Of a stretch of DNA of 64,000 bases, positions 48,426 through 57,182 are shown piece after piece. Positions within the stretch are counted from its first letter, which is position 1. The number at the start of each line of letters is the position of its first letter. The position numbers and the translations under genes are program-made. This DNA comes from Paenibacillus sp. FSL R5-0490 (GTDB lineage: Bacteria; Bacillota; Bacilli; Bacillales; Cytobacillaceae). The notes beneath the pieces are model-generated. The model saw only the letters and a program-made list of their open reading frames with translations. It searched no databases and was not told the origin of the DNA. The stretch lies in contig NZ_MRTQ01000002.1 in assembly GCF_001956215.1 (NCBI RefSeq), forward strand, positions 62,001 to 126,000, read 5' to 3'.

Positions 48426-49856
48426 ATGGGTTTATTGGAAACAATCGTAGGCTTTCTAAATGATCTTTTATGGACGTACATTTTGATTGCCGCATTAATT
48501 ATTCTTGGTTTATTTTTCAGTTTTAAAAGCAGGTTTGTCCAATTAAGATATTTTGGTGAAATGTTCAGAATATTGGGCGATAAAGCAATGGTATCTGCTG
48601 AAGGCAAAAGAGGGATATCATCTTTTCAGGCCTTTACTATTAGTGCAGCTTCCCGTGTTGGTACAGGTAATATTGCCGGTGTAGCAACTGCGATTGCTGC
48701 AGGGGGACCTGGTGCTGTCTTCTGGATGTGGCTTATCGCATTTATTGGGGGAGCTTCAAGCTTCATTGAAAGCACACTTGCCCAGATTTACAAAGTAAAA
48801 GATAAAGATGGTTTCCGTGGTGGACCTGCCTACTATATGGAAAAAGGCCTTAACAAGCGCTGGATGGGGATCATTTTTGCAATCATTATTACATTCTGTT
48901 TCGGATTGGTCTTTAACTCTGTCCAATCGAACACCATCTCTTTAGCGTTTAATGAAGCGTTTGGCACTAGCCGTCTAACAATCGGAATTGTGCTGGCGGT
49001 ATTAACGGCGGCTATCATTTTCGGCGGTGTTAAACGGATTGCGCATGTCTCTCAAGTTGTTGTGCCGATTATGGCGGTTATATACTTAGCTGTCGCTATC
49101 ATCATTGTTATCATGAACATTACTGAAATCCCTAATCTGATTGGCAGCATAGTCAAGGGTGCATTTGGAATTGATCAGGCTGCGGGCGGAGCAATGGGTG
49201 CAGCTGTGATGATGGGTATTAAAAGGGGTCTATTCTCAAATGAAGCAGGTATGGGTAGTGTACCAAATGCAGCGGCAACAGCAGCGGTTTCCCATCCTGT
49301 AAAACAAGGACTGATCCAAACCCTTGGTGTATTTGTGGATACGATCTTAATCTGTTCTGCTACTGCGTTTATTATCCTGCTATCAGGTGATTATGCGAAT
49401 TCAGATCTTACTGGCATAGAATTGACTCAGGCAGCTCTTAGCACACATGTTGGATCATGGGCACCTATTTTTATTGCAGTTGCTATTTTCTTATTTGCTT
49501 TTACTTCGGTTATCGGAAATTATTATTACGGAGAAACCAATATTGAATTTATTAAAGAGAGCCGCACTGCGCTATTTATTTATCGCCTGGCTGTAATCGG
49601 AATGGTTATCTTCGGATCTGTAGTTGATTTAGCTATCGTTTGGAGCCTTGCTGACTTATTCATGGGCTTAATGGCGATCATTAACTTTATAGCGATTATT
49701 TTGCTTGCTAAAGTCGCCTATGCCGCTTTAAATGATTATAAGGCACAGAGGAAAGAAGGGAAAGACCCAGTGTTTTATGCGGATTCTATCCCAGGTCTAA
49801 AAGGGATTGAATCCTGGGAAACAAAAGAAAGTGCTTTAAAAAAAGAAGCTAAATAA
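48426..49856 (+). CDS. alsT: Sodium/alanine (or glutamine) symporter, AGCS family
   Basis: A 476-residue AgcS/DagA-family amino-acid:cation symporter with ~10-11 membrane segments. Family motifs include AASRVGTGNIAGVATAIA (~75) and KRGLFSNEAGMGSVPNAAA (~268), with YYGE near residue 365. The position after parC is the same as B. subtilis alsT. ATG at 48426 is favoured over upstream frames by TTAGGGGGAAT at 7-nt spacing. A strong terminator follows, so it is monocistronic. Confidence 0.92.
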   Translation: MGLLETIVGFLNDLLWTYILIAALIILGLFFSFKSRFVQLRYFGEMFRILGDKAMVSAEGKRGISSFQAFTISAASRVGTGNIAGVATAIAAGGPGAVFWMWLIAFIGGASSFIESTLAQIYKVKDKDGFRGGPAYYMEKGLNKRWMGIIFAIIITFCFGLVFNSVQSNTISLAFNEAFGTSRLTIGIVLAVLTAAIIFGGVKRIAHVSQVVVPIMAVIYLAVAIIIVIMNITEIPNLIGSIVKGAFGIDQAAGGAMGAAVMMGIKRGLFSNEAGMGSVPNAAATAAVSHPVKQGLIQTLGVFVDTILICSATAFIILLSGDYANSDLTGIELTQAALSTHVGSWAPIFIAVAIFLFAFTSVIGNYYYGETNIEFIKESRTALFIYRLAVIGMVIFGSVVDLAIVWSLADLFMGLMAIINFIAIILLAKVAYAALNDYKAQRKEGKDPVFYADSIPGLKGIESWETKESALKKEAK

Positions 49857-49870
49857 TGTATTTATCACAG

Positions 49871-49900
49871 CCTCTTATCCTTAGGATAGGAGGTTTTTTT
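49871..49900 (+). terminator. alsT terminator
   Basis: A 10-bp stem CCTCTTATCC / GGATAGGAGG with 3-nt loop and TTTTTTT. Confidence 0.85.
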
Positions 49901-49960
49901 GATTTTACATGTTATTTCCAAAATTGGGCAAGATAATAAAAAAATAGGGAGGATACGTAA

Positions 49961-50722
49961 ATGAAGAAGGAATTGCTTTTTGCGTTTGCGGCTTTCTTTT
50001 TTATGTCTTTATCCGCTATAACCGGTGTATATGCAGGTGAACAAGAACAAAAGACTGTAACGCTGTCAAAAGATAAAGTGGATGTTACCGGTGATAATAA
50101 GGCAGACTCTGTCTATATTAAGGGTGTCTATTATGAGGAAGGCGCTTCATTTTTAAAGGAGATTTCACTTGAAGTAAAGGCGTCAGACGGTAATACGTAT
50201 AAAGCGGAGCTTGAGGGAGGATATGAACCTCAAATACAGTTTGAAGATTTAAACCGTGATTCAATCAAAGATATGTATATTAGTATTCCAACTGGCGGAA
50301 GCGGAGGCCTGTCGAATTTTTATTTATATACTTTGAAGGACTTTAAGCTGGTTGACCTCTCCGTTCCAGATCCTTTAGTAATTAATAGTCAATTTGAAAA
50401 TGGGTACAAAGCGAATATCAGCATACAGGAAACAAAACAATCGTATACGTTCGATTTACGGGACAGGAGTGAAGAGTATGAACGGCTCGGTCTGTATGTA
50501 AACGGGAAGCTTAGCGAGCCAACTGAGCTTATGGTAAATCCTTATAGCACTTTGAAGATCATCCCTGTTGAAGGGAAAGAGGGATTAATGGGAGTTCAGA
50601 GAATAAGCGGGGCCTATAATGCAGATACCATTGCCTTTGTAGAGTCATTTTGGCTGTATGAAGATGGGAAATGGAATTTAAAAGATACCAAAGTCATGAA
50701 AATGAATTCCCGTAAGCGTTAG
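49961..50722 (+). CDS. Secreted protein of unknown function with VCBS/FG-GAP-like segment
   Basis: A 253-residue protein with a cleavable signal peptide (~1-26, cut after VYA-GE). A beta-rich mature part follows: residues ~40-60 and ~95-115 (FEDLNRDSIKDMYISIPTG) carry Asp-rich calcium-like loops seen in FG-GAP/VCBS proteins. No lipobox cysteine and no catalytic motif were seen. AGGGAGGAT precedes the ATG. Exported, probably soluble or wall-associated; function unknown. Confidence 0.7.
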   Translation: MKKELLFAFAAFFFMSLSAITGVYAGEQEQKTVTLSKDKVDVTGDNKADSVYIKGVYYEEGASFLKEISLEVKASDGNTYKAELEGGYEPQIQFEDLNRDSIKDMYISIPTGGSGGLSNFYLYTLKDFKLVDLSVPDPLVINSQFENGYKANISIQETKQSYTFDLRDRSEEYERLGLYVNGKLSEPTELMVNPYSTLKIIPVEGKEGLMGVQRISGAYNADTIAFVESFWLYEDGKWNLKDTKVMKMNSRKR

Positions 50723-50797
50723 TGGCTGGGCATTTGTCACGTTTTTTTATGGCTCCCATATACTGGGCATAAGGAAATTTGTATAGGGGGGCTTCAT

Positions 50798-51271
50798 GTG
50801 AGCAAATTTAATCCATCTAAGCTGTCGGTAAAATATTTGCCTCCTGCGACGGAATTCAGACCCGTAGACAGCAGGAAATATACACTTACACACTCAGATG
50901 CAAGCGGAGAATTATTTTTGGCAATAGGCGGATGCTATGATTTTAATGCAATTAATCCTAAATTCCGTGATGAAGTTTTTGCTGAATGGATTCCGCAAAT
51001 GGGGCAGTATGTTCTGAGCGGTAGGGTGTATATCAGCAGCGGGGAATTTGATCATCAATACTCAAAAATAAGGTTTCTCATTTTCCAGAAAGAATTAAAT
51101 CTGGCGCTGACAGCCATGGTCTATGGAGACCGGTCTTTTTATTCCAACTATCCATGGCTGCTTGATTCGCCAATCTTTATATACTTTGAATCTGTTTATC
51201 CGGAATTCAGCAAGCTGATTTATTATGGGACACCCAGAAAGTATTTAACTGCCGCACTGATGCCAGTGTGA
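50798..51271 (+). CDS. Staygreen family protein
   Basis: A 157-residue protein beginning MSKFNPSKLSVKYLPPAT with the family's RKYTLTHSDASGELFLAIG and the middle RDEVFAEW. This matches bacterial staygreen proteins, homologues of the plant magnesium dechelatases that act on chlorophyll. The Bacillus role is unknown. GTG at 50798 follows ATAGGGGGG. It is a single gene at the left border of a gene-poor, degenerate stretch. Confidence 0.7.
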   Translation: MSKFNPSKLSVKYLPPATEFRPVDSRKYTLTHSDASGELFLAIGGCYDFNAINPKFRDEVFAEWIPQMGQYVLSGRVYISSGEFDHQYSKIRFLIFQKELNLALTAMVYGDRSFYSNYPWLLDSPIFIYFESVYPEFSKLIYYGTPRKYLTAALMPV

Positions 51272-51869
51272 TACACTTAATCGGAACGCGTGTTCGCGTT
51301 GTGGTAAAAACGCATTTATTAACAGAAAAGACGCTGTACCAAATCATATAAACACTGGAGCGATCGAAATGAAGAAGGAATTAGAAAAATACATTTGAAT
51401 TAAGTTATGAATCTGATGGAAAAATAGGTGAAGAGAATAAAGATCAGGCAGAAATGTTCTTTAATAGTACACAGGATAGTGAATAAAAGACTGACGAAGG
51501 TTGTGCGTAAAAATATTATGTAAACTAGTTGGTTTAAATATAAATTATAAGAGGGGCTTATAAATCATCAGAATATCCCTTAAATAAGGATTAAATCAAT
51601 ATTAGCTGGAGCATCAGAAGTAAAGCCAGGAGTTTAGTGAAAATGAATTTGGCTGTTAATAAATTCAGCTGAAAGTTCATTTAACAATTAACAATTCTAT
51701 AAATGCGTTTTAAACAAGCAGGATTAATTTGATGAAAATTTTAATCCTGTCTCACTATCTTAAGTATACTTTGATAATGAGACAGTATTTTTATTTCAAT
51801 TCATTACTTCCTATAATATATATTATGTTCGGGGCGTTGTAATATATTTTAAGAATAAAGCAGCTGCTG
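51272..51869. other. AT-rich gene-free stretch with a possible gene remnant
   Basis: About 600 bp with no intact gene. A short frame starts at ATG 51369 (MKKELEKYI then stop); continuing one base over, the other frame reads FELSYESDGKIGEENKDQAE to a stop at 51486, as if a small gene has been frameshifted. The rest is AT-rich with scattered stops in all frames. The region precedes the endonuclease gene and may be decayed accessory DNA. Confidence 0.4.
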
Positions 51870-52241
51870 CTACTCTACCCTGTTCTTATAGCTGCTGTTT
51901 TTTATTTTCTCCAGATTTATAAAACGTACACTGTATTCAATAACATCATTTATAAAGAGTCCGTGGTTGTTTGCGAAATCTTTAACTTTTTCCAATAAGA
52001 CTTTATCGTAGGTTGTCTTGTATTGAACTCGATCCTTTGGCCGAGTTTTTTTATCATATGTAATAAAATCCTGATTCAATACTTCTTGAAGTCCGCTTTC
52101 AAGCAGATAGTTAATATGAGTGTCATGTTCTGCTGATAAAGTTTCTAATTCATTTAGTATAGACTTACTTATATTTGTCCTGAATTTTACTCTATTCTCG
52201 TCAGTTTTTTGAATTAACTTGCCATTTACTAATTCCCACAT
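51870..52241 (-). CDS. Conserved Bacillus protein of unknown function (RHH-like segments)
   Basis: A 123-residue soluble protein beginning MWELVNGKLIQKTDENRV. It has two copies of a similar unit, SKSILNELETLSAEHDTHINYLLESGL (approx. 28-54) and DKVLLEKVKDFANNHGLFIN (approx. 80-100), each resembling a ribbon-helix-helix-type strand-helix-helix. Similar proteins are sometimes labelled as rRNA methyltransferases, but no SAM-binding motif is visible. It may bind DNA; this is inference. The ATG at 52241 follows GGAGGCGGGCG. Confidence 0.65.
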   Translation of the reverse strand: MWELVNGKLIQKTDENRVKFRTNISKSILNELETLSAEHDTHINYLLESGLQEVLNQDFITYDKKTRPKDRVQYKTTYDKVLLEKVKDFANNHGLFINDVIEYSVRFINLEKIKNSSYKNRVE

Positions 52242-52271
52242 TATTACGCCCGCCTCCTGTTTAATGGTAAA

Positions 52272-53078
<807 letters not shown>

Positions 53079-53125
53079 TTAATTTATTATATCAAACATA
53101 TGTTCTTGTTTGTTGAAAAAATATA

Positions 53126-53152
53126 AAAATGCCCACATACTTGTGGGCATTT
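53126..53152 (-). terminator. Terminator of the small membrane protein gene
   Basis: Stem AAATGCCCACA / TGTGGGCATTT, followed on the minus strand by TTATATTTTTT. Confidence 0.75.
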
Positions 53153-53156
53153 CCAT

Positions 53157-53459
53157 CTATTGCTTCTTCTTCTCAAAACCAAGCTCATCTGCCATTTCAG
53201 TGAGTGCTGACAGGTTTTGGTTCTTAAAAGCATTGTTCATATTTGATTTGTTCATGATCTGCTGCATGGGATGCATATTGGCGCTGTGGTTTCGGCTGCG
53301 TGTAAAAGCTACCGCTGCTGTGCTCAGCACTATGCTGATTAGTGATCCCCATAGCCAGCCCCAGTTGCTCTTTCTTTTTACGCCAAACATATTCATCATT
53401 GGCCTGCGCATATTCCCCATATTATTGAAAAGCGCTGAAATCCAGTTATTCAACTGCAA
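53157..53459 (-). CDS. Small membrane protein of unknown function
   Basis: A 100-residue protein with one membrane segment (~31-53, WGWLWGSLISIVLSTAAVAF) flanked by basic, asparagine- and methionine-rich regions (NMRRPMMNMFGVKRK before, NHSANMHPMQQIMNKSN after). TTG at 53459 follows GGGAG. No enzyme motif. It is monocistronic, with a terminator. The composition resembles small spore or envelope membrane proteins of Bacillus; function unknown. Confidence 0.65.
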   Translation of the reverse strand: MQLNNWISALFNNMGNMRRPMMNMFGVKRKSNWGWLWGSLISIVLSTAAVAFTRSRNHSANMHPMQQIMNKSNMNNAFKNQNLSALTEMADELGFEKKKQ

Positions 53460-53687
53460 GCACTCCCTTATTATAAAACGAATTTGGATGAGATTTTAAT
53501 CATCCGGTTCTTAATTTTCACTTAGTGGAATGCAAATATGCTGGCAATTTTTTTGATGGTCCTTTTAACTCCAGTTAAACAAATACTTCTTGAATACCCA
53601 GCAAAAATCAGCAGACTAATCACATATAAAAGTTGAAAAAAGCCAAAATACACGTGTGATTTATTAATACAGAAAGCAGGTAAGACC

Positions 53688-53891
53688 ATGACAGTTGGAA
53701 CTCAAGTAAAACAAGCTATTGCAGGGTTAAAAAGCGCTCAGGCAAGCCTTGAAACCTTTGCTCTTGCTACCGAAAATCAAAATGCCAAGCAGCTGTACCA
53801 AAGCGCTGCCCAGCAGACACAATCCATCATTGATAGCCTTGAACCAAGGCTTCAGGAAATTCAGAAAGGAGAGCCTCAATATAATCAATAA
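53688..53891 (+). CDS. DUF1657 protein 1
   Basis: A 67-residue helical hairpin protein of the DUF1657 family: TVGTQVKQAIAGLKSAQASL then NAKQLYQSAAQQTQSIIDSL and a final EPQYNQ. DUF1657 genes occur in the spoVA-2mob type operons of heat-resistant Bacillus spores, next to DUF421-DUF1657 (2Duf) proteins. Here the same neighbours follow: a second DUF1657 gene and a 2Duf gene. AGCAGGTAAGACC precedes the ATG at 53688. A possible forespore promoter (TGAATA at 53591, CAGACTA) has non-ideal spacing. Confidence 0.8.
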   Translation: MTVGTQVKQAIAGLKSAQASLETFALATENQNAKQLYQSAAQQTQSIIDSLEPRLQEIQKGEPQYNQ

Positions 53892-53959
53892 ATCAAATGG
53901 CTGGCTTTTGCCAGCCGCCGTTTTATATAAAAACTCTTATGAATGGTGTGATTTTCCCG

Positions 53960-54166
53960 ATGACCATTGCTTCTGATATCAGTCAATGTCTTGCAGCAAT
54001 ACGTTCTATCGAAGCACAATTATCCAGCTTTGCATTAACTTCAATGGACGAAGAAGCAAAGCGTCTTTTTCATGAATCTATGCTGGATATTAGCACAATA
54101 AAAAATGATTTGGAAAGCAGAAAAAAGGTTATTGAGTTTGAGGAGCCTCAATATAAACCAAATTAA
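53960..54166 (+). CDS. DUF1657 protein 2
   Basis: A 68-residue second DUF1657 protein (TIASDISQCLAAIRSIEAQL, then EEAKRLFHESMLDISTIKNDL, ending EEPQYKPN). It has the same plan as the preceding gene and shares the EPQY ending. ATG at 53960 is preceded by the weak RBS GGTGTGAT; an upstream in-frame ATG at 53939 has none. It ends 18 bp before the 2Duf gene. Confidence 0.75.
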   Translation: MTIASDISQCLAAIRSIEAQLSSFALTSMDEEAKRLFHESMLDISTIKNDLESRKKVIEFEEPQYKPN

Positions 54167-54184
54167 TTATATGGAGATGAAATT

Positions 54185-55042
54185 ATGCCTGAGTGGCTGC
54201 TGATTGGTGCTCGTTCTATACTGTTTGCGGGTGTTTTGTTTGTTATTACAAAAATGATTGGAAAAAAACAAATTTCAGAGCTTTCCTTTTTTGAATATGT
54301 ATCAGGCATCACCATTGGGAGTATAGCCGGTGAAATTATTATGGGCTTAGACAACCATTGGGCAAGCGGAATTCTTTCTATTATGATCTTTGGTCTTGTT
54401 ACATTATTTGCTGATATTCTAGCCTTAAAGAGCAAAAGCTTCCGCGATTTCTTTGAAGGAAAAGGGACAATATTTATTAAAGATGGAAAGATTCTGGAAG
54501 ACAACTTAAAAAAAGAAAGATACTCTATTGATGACCTATCCTCCCTGCTGCGCCAAAAAAATGTCTTTAAGGCTGCCGATGTGGAGTTTGCAGTTCTGGA
54601 GCCTCGTGGTGACCTGAGCATCATGCTGAAGAAGGAAAACCAGCCGCTCACTCCAAAAGATCTTCAACTGAACCTGCCTCAGGAAAAAGAACCGCAAACG
54701 GTTATTATGGATGGTAAAATTCTAAACGATCCATTGGCCGGGTCGGGAAAAAACCAAAAGTGGCTGAAAGCTGAGATCGAGAAATTAGGCCTTGCTCAGG
54801 AAAATATTTTTTTGGGACAAATTGATTCATTTGGTGATTTAACAGTGGATGTATATGATGATTTAATTAAGGTTCCTGCACCCCAACAGCGTCCTCTGCT
54901 TCTGGCCATGATTAAGAAGTGTGCAGCGGACCTTGAAGTATTTTCATTGCAGACTGATTCAAAAAGTGCACAGAAAATGTATGAAAGAAATGGTGAAAAG
55001 CTGAATCAAATTATTCAGAAACTGACTCCGTACCTAAAGTAA
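54185..55042 (+). CDS. DUF421-DUF1657 (2Duf/YetF-type) membrane protein
   Basis: A 285-residue protein with three N-terminal membrane segments (~5-25, 38-55, 60-80), a DUF421 domain (ITKMIGKKQISELSFFEYVSGITIGS; later DLSIMLKKENQPLT) and a C-terminal DUF1657-like helical hairpin (~225-285, KKCAADLEVFSLQTDSKSAQ). This layout is that of 2Duf proteins, reported to raise spore wet-heat resistance in the inner membrane. No spoVA genes are beside it here, so only the DUF part of the mobile module is present. ATG at 54185 follows ATGGAGATG. A bidirectional terminator follows. Confidence 0.8.
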   Translation: MPEWLLIGARSILFAGVLFVITKMIGKKQISELSFFEYVSGITIGSIAGEIIMGLDNHWASGILSIMIFGLVTLFADILALKSKSFRDFFEGKGTIFIKDGKILEDNLKKERYSIDDLSSLLRQKNVFKAADVEFAVLEPRGDLSIMLKKENQPLTPKDLQLNLPQEKEPQTVIMDGKILNDPLAGSGKNQKWLKAEIEKLGLAQENIFLGQIDSFGDLTVDVYDDLIKVPAPQQRPLLLAMIKKCAADLEVFSLQTDSKSAQKMYERNGEKLNQIIQKLTPYLK

Positions 55043-55074
55043 TTTTGCCTTCCCTCCTTCTTTCTTCCATCCAT

Positions 55075-55111
55075 CAAAAAACAAACACCAGACATTTGGT
55101 GTTTGTTTTTA
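55075..55111. terminator. Bidirectional terminator (2Duf gene / amino-acid permease)
   Basis: Stem ACAAACACCA / TGGTGTTTGT with A-rich and T-rich flanks. Confidence 0.85.
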
Positions 55112-56473
55112 ACAGGTTCCTTTTCCTTCGTTCTTCCATACTGCCTTTTGCATAATCAGAGCTGCAATCGCTATTATTGCAACGAAAAGTAAGCTTACGA
55201 AAAAACCAAACCGAATTGATTTTTCAAGTAATGTTCCGCTGACCGCAGCAAGGATCAGGATCAGTCCAAAAATGGCAAGGAGCTTGCCAAATATCTTGTT
55301 CTCCAATATCCGCAGCGCAGAAATAATGATGAAAGACCAATTGAATAAAATCATGATTCCTGCAGCAGTGGTAATGTATTCATAAATTTTCCCTGGCAAA
55401 AGCAGAGCTGTTACAATGGATGCAATTAAACCGGCTGTTGCAAGTGCGAGTGATGGCAGCGGCAGGTCCTTCCACTTTTTTATCTTTTTTGAAAAAAGAT
55501 TTGGAGCATCGCCATCAATAGCTAAAGTAACCAGCAATGATGTTACTCCAAACAGTGAAGCTGTCATGGTTGAGAAGCCCGCAATGATGATGGCTGCGTT
55601 AAAAACGTGCGGGAAAAAGTCCAGGTTATAATGTTCCATGGCAGTCACAAACGGACTTTCTTTTTCATTAAATTCCCCATGTGAAGCCATGTAAACGGCT
55701 AAGCCAAGTGAAATGACATAAATGATGACCAGGACTATCAGCATGATAATGCCGGCTTTGGGAGCATCTTCTTTCTTTTTTAACCTGGTAGCCATCAGCC
55801 CGATTACTTCTATTCCTCCGTATGCATAGAACGCATATATTAAAGATGACCAAAAGCCTTTAAAGCCCTCTGGAAACCAGTCACCGGCAGACCCCGGGAA
55901 TCCCGGATGTTTGACATCTCCATCCATTATCCCTGCCAATGCAGCAAAAGCCAGGATGATAAACATGATGATAGCAGCAGTTTTAATAACTGCAAAGAGG
56001 TTTTCTGCCTTATCAAAGCCCTTGCTTCCTGTTAGGACTACAATAATCGAAAGAATGGCATAGCCCGCTGCAAAAATCCAAAGCGGGACATGCGGGAGCC
56101 AAAATCTCGTTAATATGGATAGAGCGGTTAACTGGCTCCCCATAATTAATATATTTGAGCACCAGTAATTCCAGCCGCAGCTAAATCCTGCCCACTTCCC
56201 ATACGCTTTATTGGCATAATAGCAGAAAGATCCTTCCTGAGGGTCTTCTGCTGTCATTTTAGCTAAAAGATTATAGACTATATAAGTTCCGATAGCCGCT
56301 AATATAAATGAAAATACAATGGCTGGTCCTGTAATCTTGATTCCAATGGCAGACCCCAGAAAAAATCCGGTCCCGATGGTGCAGCCCACACCAATCAGTG
56401 ATAATTGCCACCATTTTAAATCACCTGATTTACTTTCTTTCGAGGAATTGCCGCTTGGAAGAAAAAAATCCAT
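55109..56473 (-). CDS. APC-family amino-acid permease
   Basis: A 454-residue transporter with ~12 membrane segments. GVGCTIGTGFFLGSAIGI in TM1 is the APC substrate/ion-binding turn. FYAYGGIEVIGLMA in TM6 and the late SALRILENK fit the amino-acid transporter family. Substrate is not determinable by eye. ATG at 56473 follows GGGAGGTAC. The upstream small gene ends in a terminator, so this gene needs its own promoter. A convergent terminator separates it from the 2Duf gene. Confidence 0.85.
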   Translation of the reverse strand: MDFFLPSGNSSKESKSGDLKWWQLSLIGVGCTIGTGFFLGSAIGIKITGPAIVFSFILAAIGTYIVYNLLAKMTAEDPQEGSFCYYANKAYGKWAGFSCGWNYWCSNILIMGSQLTALSILTRFWLPHVPLWIFAAGYAILSIIVVLTGSKGFDKAENLFAVIKTAAIIMFIILAFAALAGIMDGDVKHPGFPGSAGDWFPEGFKGFWSSLIYAFYAYGGIEVIGLMATRLKKKEDAPKAGIIMLIVLVIIYVISLGLAVYMASHGEFNEKESPFVTAMEHYNLDFFPHVFNAAIIIAGFSTMTASLFGVTSLLVTLAIDGDAPNLFSKKIKKWKDLPLPSLALATAGLIASIVTALLLPGKIYEYITTAAGIMILFNWSFIIISALRILENKIFGKLLAIFGLILILAAVSGTLLEKSIRFGFFVSLLFVAIIAIAALIMQKAVWKNEGKGTC

Positions 56474-56504
56474 GATGTACCTCCCTCATTGCGTCGCATG
56501 CTGG

Positions 56505-56541
56505 CAAAAAAATAAGCCGATTCAGCTGCTGATCGGCTTCC
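56505..56541 (-). terminator. Terminator upstream of the permease (ends the 113-aa gene)
   Basis: Stem AAGCCGAT / ATCGGCTT followed on the minus strand by ATTTTTTTG. Confidence 0.8.
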
Positions 56542-56575
56542 GTTTCGATGCCACATGGAAAATTGCCAAAAAACC

Positions 56576-56917
56576 TTATTTCTTTTTCTCGGAACTGTCG
56601 CTCTTTAATCCTGTTACAGTTCTGAACAGTTGAGTGTGCATGCTTCCCTGGACGATATCCTCCAGGAAAAATTGCTCGATCAGTTTTTTGTATTCCTCAT
56701 CTTCAAACATCTTTTTGTTTTGCAATTCCATCTCTGCAAGGCCCTCATATGTGGATAGGAAAGCATATGTATGATCATCTCCTGAAATTGGCGACAATAG
56801 CTCCACCTTGTGCTCGTAATTTTCGTTCCGGTAACTTTGGATCATCCTCAGATTTTTTAGAGCTTCAACGAAATTATCCTGCTTCACTTCAAATGATTGG
56901 TAAACGAAAACAGACAT
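56576..56917 (-). CDS. Small soluble protein of unknown function
   Basis: A 113-residue protein beginning MSVFVYQSFEVKQDNFVEAL with alternating strand/helix pattern (YEHKVELLSPISGDDHTYAFLSTYEG) reminiscent of dimeric alpha+beta barrel (ABM/NIPSNAP-like) proteins, though the family cannot be fixed. The C-terminus is highly charged (SDSSEKKK). ATG at 56917 follows GGAAGGAGAT at 5-nt spacing; a longer frame to 57016 lacks an RBS. It stands alone between htpG and the permease. Confidence 0.6.
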   Translation of the reverse strand: MSVFVYQSFEVKQDNFVEALKNLRMIQSYRNENYEHKVELLSPISGDDHTYAFLSTYEGLAEMELQNKKMFEDEEYKKLIEQFFLEDIVQGSMHTQLFRTVTGLKSDSSEKKK

Positions 56918-57142
56918 GTTAATCTCCTTCCCGATTCTGGAATGTATTTGTTCACCTTCTACCAGGTGGAATGGTTGCTTGGAGTTTTCAATATTTTCGA
57001 AGCCGTACCATGTCAAGAACGTATAGTAAAGGACAAGGCATATATTTCAGGGTAATTGCCTTGCTGTGAAACATAGCACTCCATTATTGCTTAGTGTGTT
57101 TATTGGTACATAAAATATTCCTTAGAATCGTTAAACAAATAA

Positions 57143-57173
57143 CAAAAAACAGCCCAATGGAATCGGGCTGTTT
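57143..57173 (-). terminator. htpG terminator
   Basis: Stem AACAGCCC / GGGCTGTT followed on the minus strand by TTTTTTG. Confidence 0.8.
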
Positions 57174-57182
57174 GTATAGTTA

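Noticed and set aside
51870-52241. rRNA methyltransferase label for the 123-aa protein
   Set aside because: No SAM-binding motif or methyltransferase fold is visible; the sequence looks like repeated RHH-type units.
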